NCBI RefSeq assembly: GCF_000018945.1
Contig: NC_011978.1
Span: 1,706,729-1,770,728 of the forward strand
Direction of reading: 5' to 3'
DNA: 64,000 nucleotides
Source of the DNA: Thermotoga neapolitana DSM 4359
GTDB lineage: Bacteria; Thermotogota; Thermotogae; Thermotogales; Thermotogaceae
Under the pieces are notes generated by a model. It saw nothing but the letters and a program-made list of their open reading frames with translations, was not told where the DNA came from and made no database searches. Positions within the stretch are counted from its first letter, which is position 1. Every line of letters starts with the position of its first letter. The translations under genes were made by a program, and so were the position numbers. Below are positions 63,656 through 64,000 of this stretch, piece by piece.

Positions 63656-63669
63656 GTGAGGTGATAGCG

Positions 63670-64000
63670 TTGTGGTTCAGGATCGATTTCCACTCTTCAA
63701 AACCGATCTACGAGCAGATAAAAGAGAAGATCAAACTGCTCATTCTGTCCGGAAAGTTGAAGGAAGGTGATTTCGTGCCCTCCATACGATCGCTCGCAGA
63801 GGACCTTGGGGTGAACCTGAACACCGTTGCCCGTGCGTACAGAGAACTCGTCCAGGAAGGCGTTCTGGAGGTGAAAAGAGGAGAAGGCTACATCGTATCG
63901 AGGGTGAACAGAGGAAAGTTCCAAGCGCAACTTGAGGAGAAACTCAAAAAGATGCTGGAAGACTGCAAAAAAGCGAAAATTCCTTTAGAGAGGGTGTTGA
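63670..64000 (+). CDS. GntR-family regulator, YtrA-like (3' end outside window)
   Basis: The first 110 codons are visible. The winged-helix GntR domain is complete: FRIDFHSSKPIYEQIKEKIKLLILSGKLKEGDFVPSIRSLAEDLGVNLNTVARAYRELVQEGVLEVKRGEGYIV. A short helical part follows, as in the YtrA subfamily (total about 120-130 residues). The start is TTG 63670 with GAGGTGATAG upstream. YtrA regulators usually control ABC transporter genes in the same operon, which would lie beyond the window. Confidence 0.9.
   Translation, partial: MWFRIDFHSSKPIYEQIKEKIKLLILSGKLKEGDFVPSIRSLAEDLGVNLNTVARAYRELVQEGVLEVKRGEGYIVSRVNRGKFQAQLEEKLKKMLEDCKKAKIPLERVL

Noticed and set aside
1-64000. CRISPR arrays, insertion sequences, integrated elements or rRNA genes
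   Set aside because: No regularly spaced repeats, transposase or integrase motifs, or rRNA-like sequence were seen; the two tRNA genes have no adjacent integrase or direct-repeat copies.

Overview
The window is a dense, almost gap-free bacterial chromosome segment. Gene content and order, strong GGAGGTGAT-type ribosome binding sites, frequent TTG and GTG starts, and 4-bp start/stop overlaps point to a hyperthermophile of the genus Thermotoga (T. maritima / T. neapolitana group). I recognise the order mmtA, ylqF, pgm ... infB ... encapsulin, thi, que, fab, pyrG, nag, pheST. Compared from memory with the T. maritima encapsulin, this protein differs at many positions, so a relative such as T. 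neapolitana is more likely than T. maritima itself. No CRISPR array, insertion sequence, prophage or replication origin was seen, and no stretch over 300 bases lacks a feature.

Layout. 1-3.6 kb (minus): a five-gene run with a tRNA methylthiotransferase (cut by the window edge), a CBS protein, a PfkB kinase, a degenerate ABC ATPase and a small protein. 3.7-6.8 kb (plus): two radical SAM proteins and a TetR regulator, with a palindromic operator between the two. 6.8-13.6 kb (minus): pheST, tRNA-Ser(CGA), a butanol dehydrogenase, uracil permease, a WecG/TagA glycosyltransferase and tRNA-Leu(CAG). 13.7-17.7 kb: a frameshifted MMPL exporter with a MarR regulator, and a divergent MATE exporter. 17.6-25.3 kb (minus): a complete N-acetylglucosamine/chitobiose operon: ROK repressor, NagZ (frameshifted here), ABC importer, SIS deaminase and NagA. 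25.4-32.7 kb: a peroxiredoxin, a very large O-antigen-ligase-like protein, a WecA/TagO-type transferase, a PHP phosphatase and pyrG.

32.7-36.8 kb (plus): fabF-fabZ-fabK-bioY-fabD, a fatty-acid operon with a biotin transporter. 36.7-46.6 kb: ComB, a DUF1611 protein, a second PfkB kinase, an ABC exporter, queuosine genes (QueF and YhhQ), and a thiamine operon (thi4, thiC, a TIM-barrel gene, thiDN) under a TPP riboswitch. 46.6-49.2 kb (plus): an encapsulin nanocompartment with its ferritin-like cargo, then a B12-binding radical SAM gene broken at an A9 tract. 49.2-53.2 kb: an unknown protein behind a structured attenuator-like leader, a GH130 enzyme, a peroxiredoxin, a Mut7-C protein and an exported protein. 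53.2-57.6 kb (minus): infB, an L7Ae-like protein, DUF2905, PSP1 and holB. 57.7-64 kb: a TIGR03960-type radical SAM protein, a phosphohexomutase, RbgA/YlqF, maltosyltransferase, and the start of a GntR/YtrA-type regulator.

Most notable: the unassigned terminator/antiterminator leader at 49.68-49.78 kb; the encapsulin locus; a clear TPP-riboswitch expression platform; several palindromic operators next to regulator genes; an ABC ATPase that has lost its catalytic motifs; and three genes with single-base frame disruptions.
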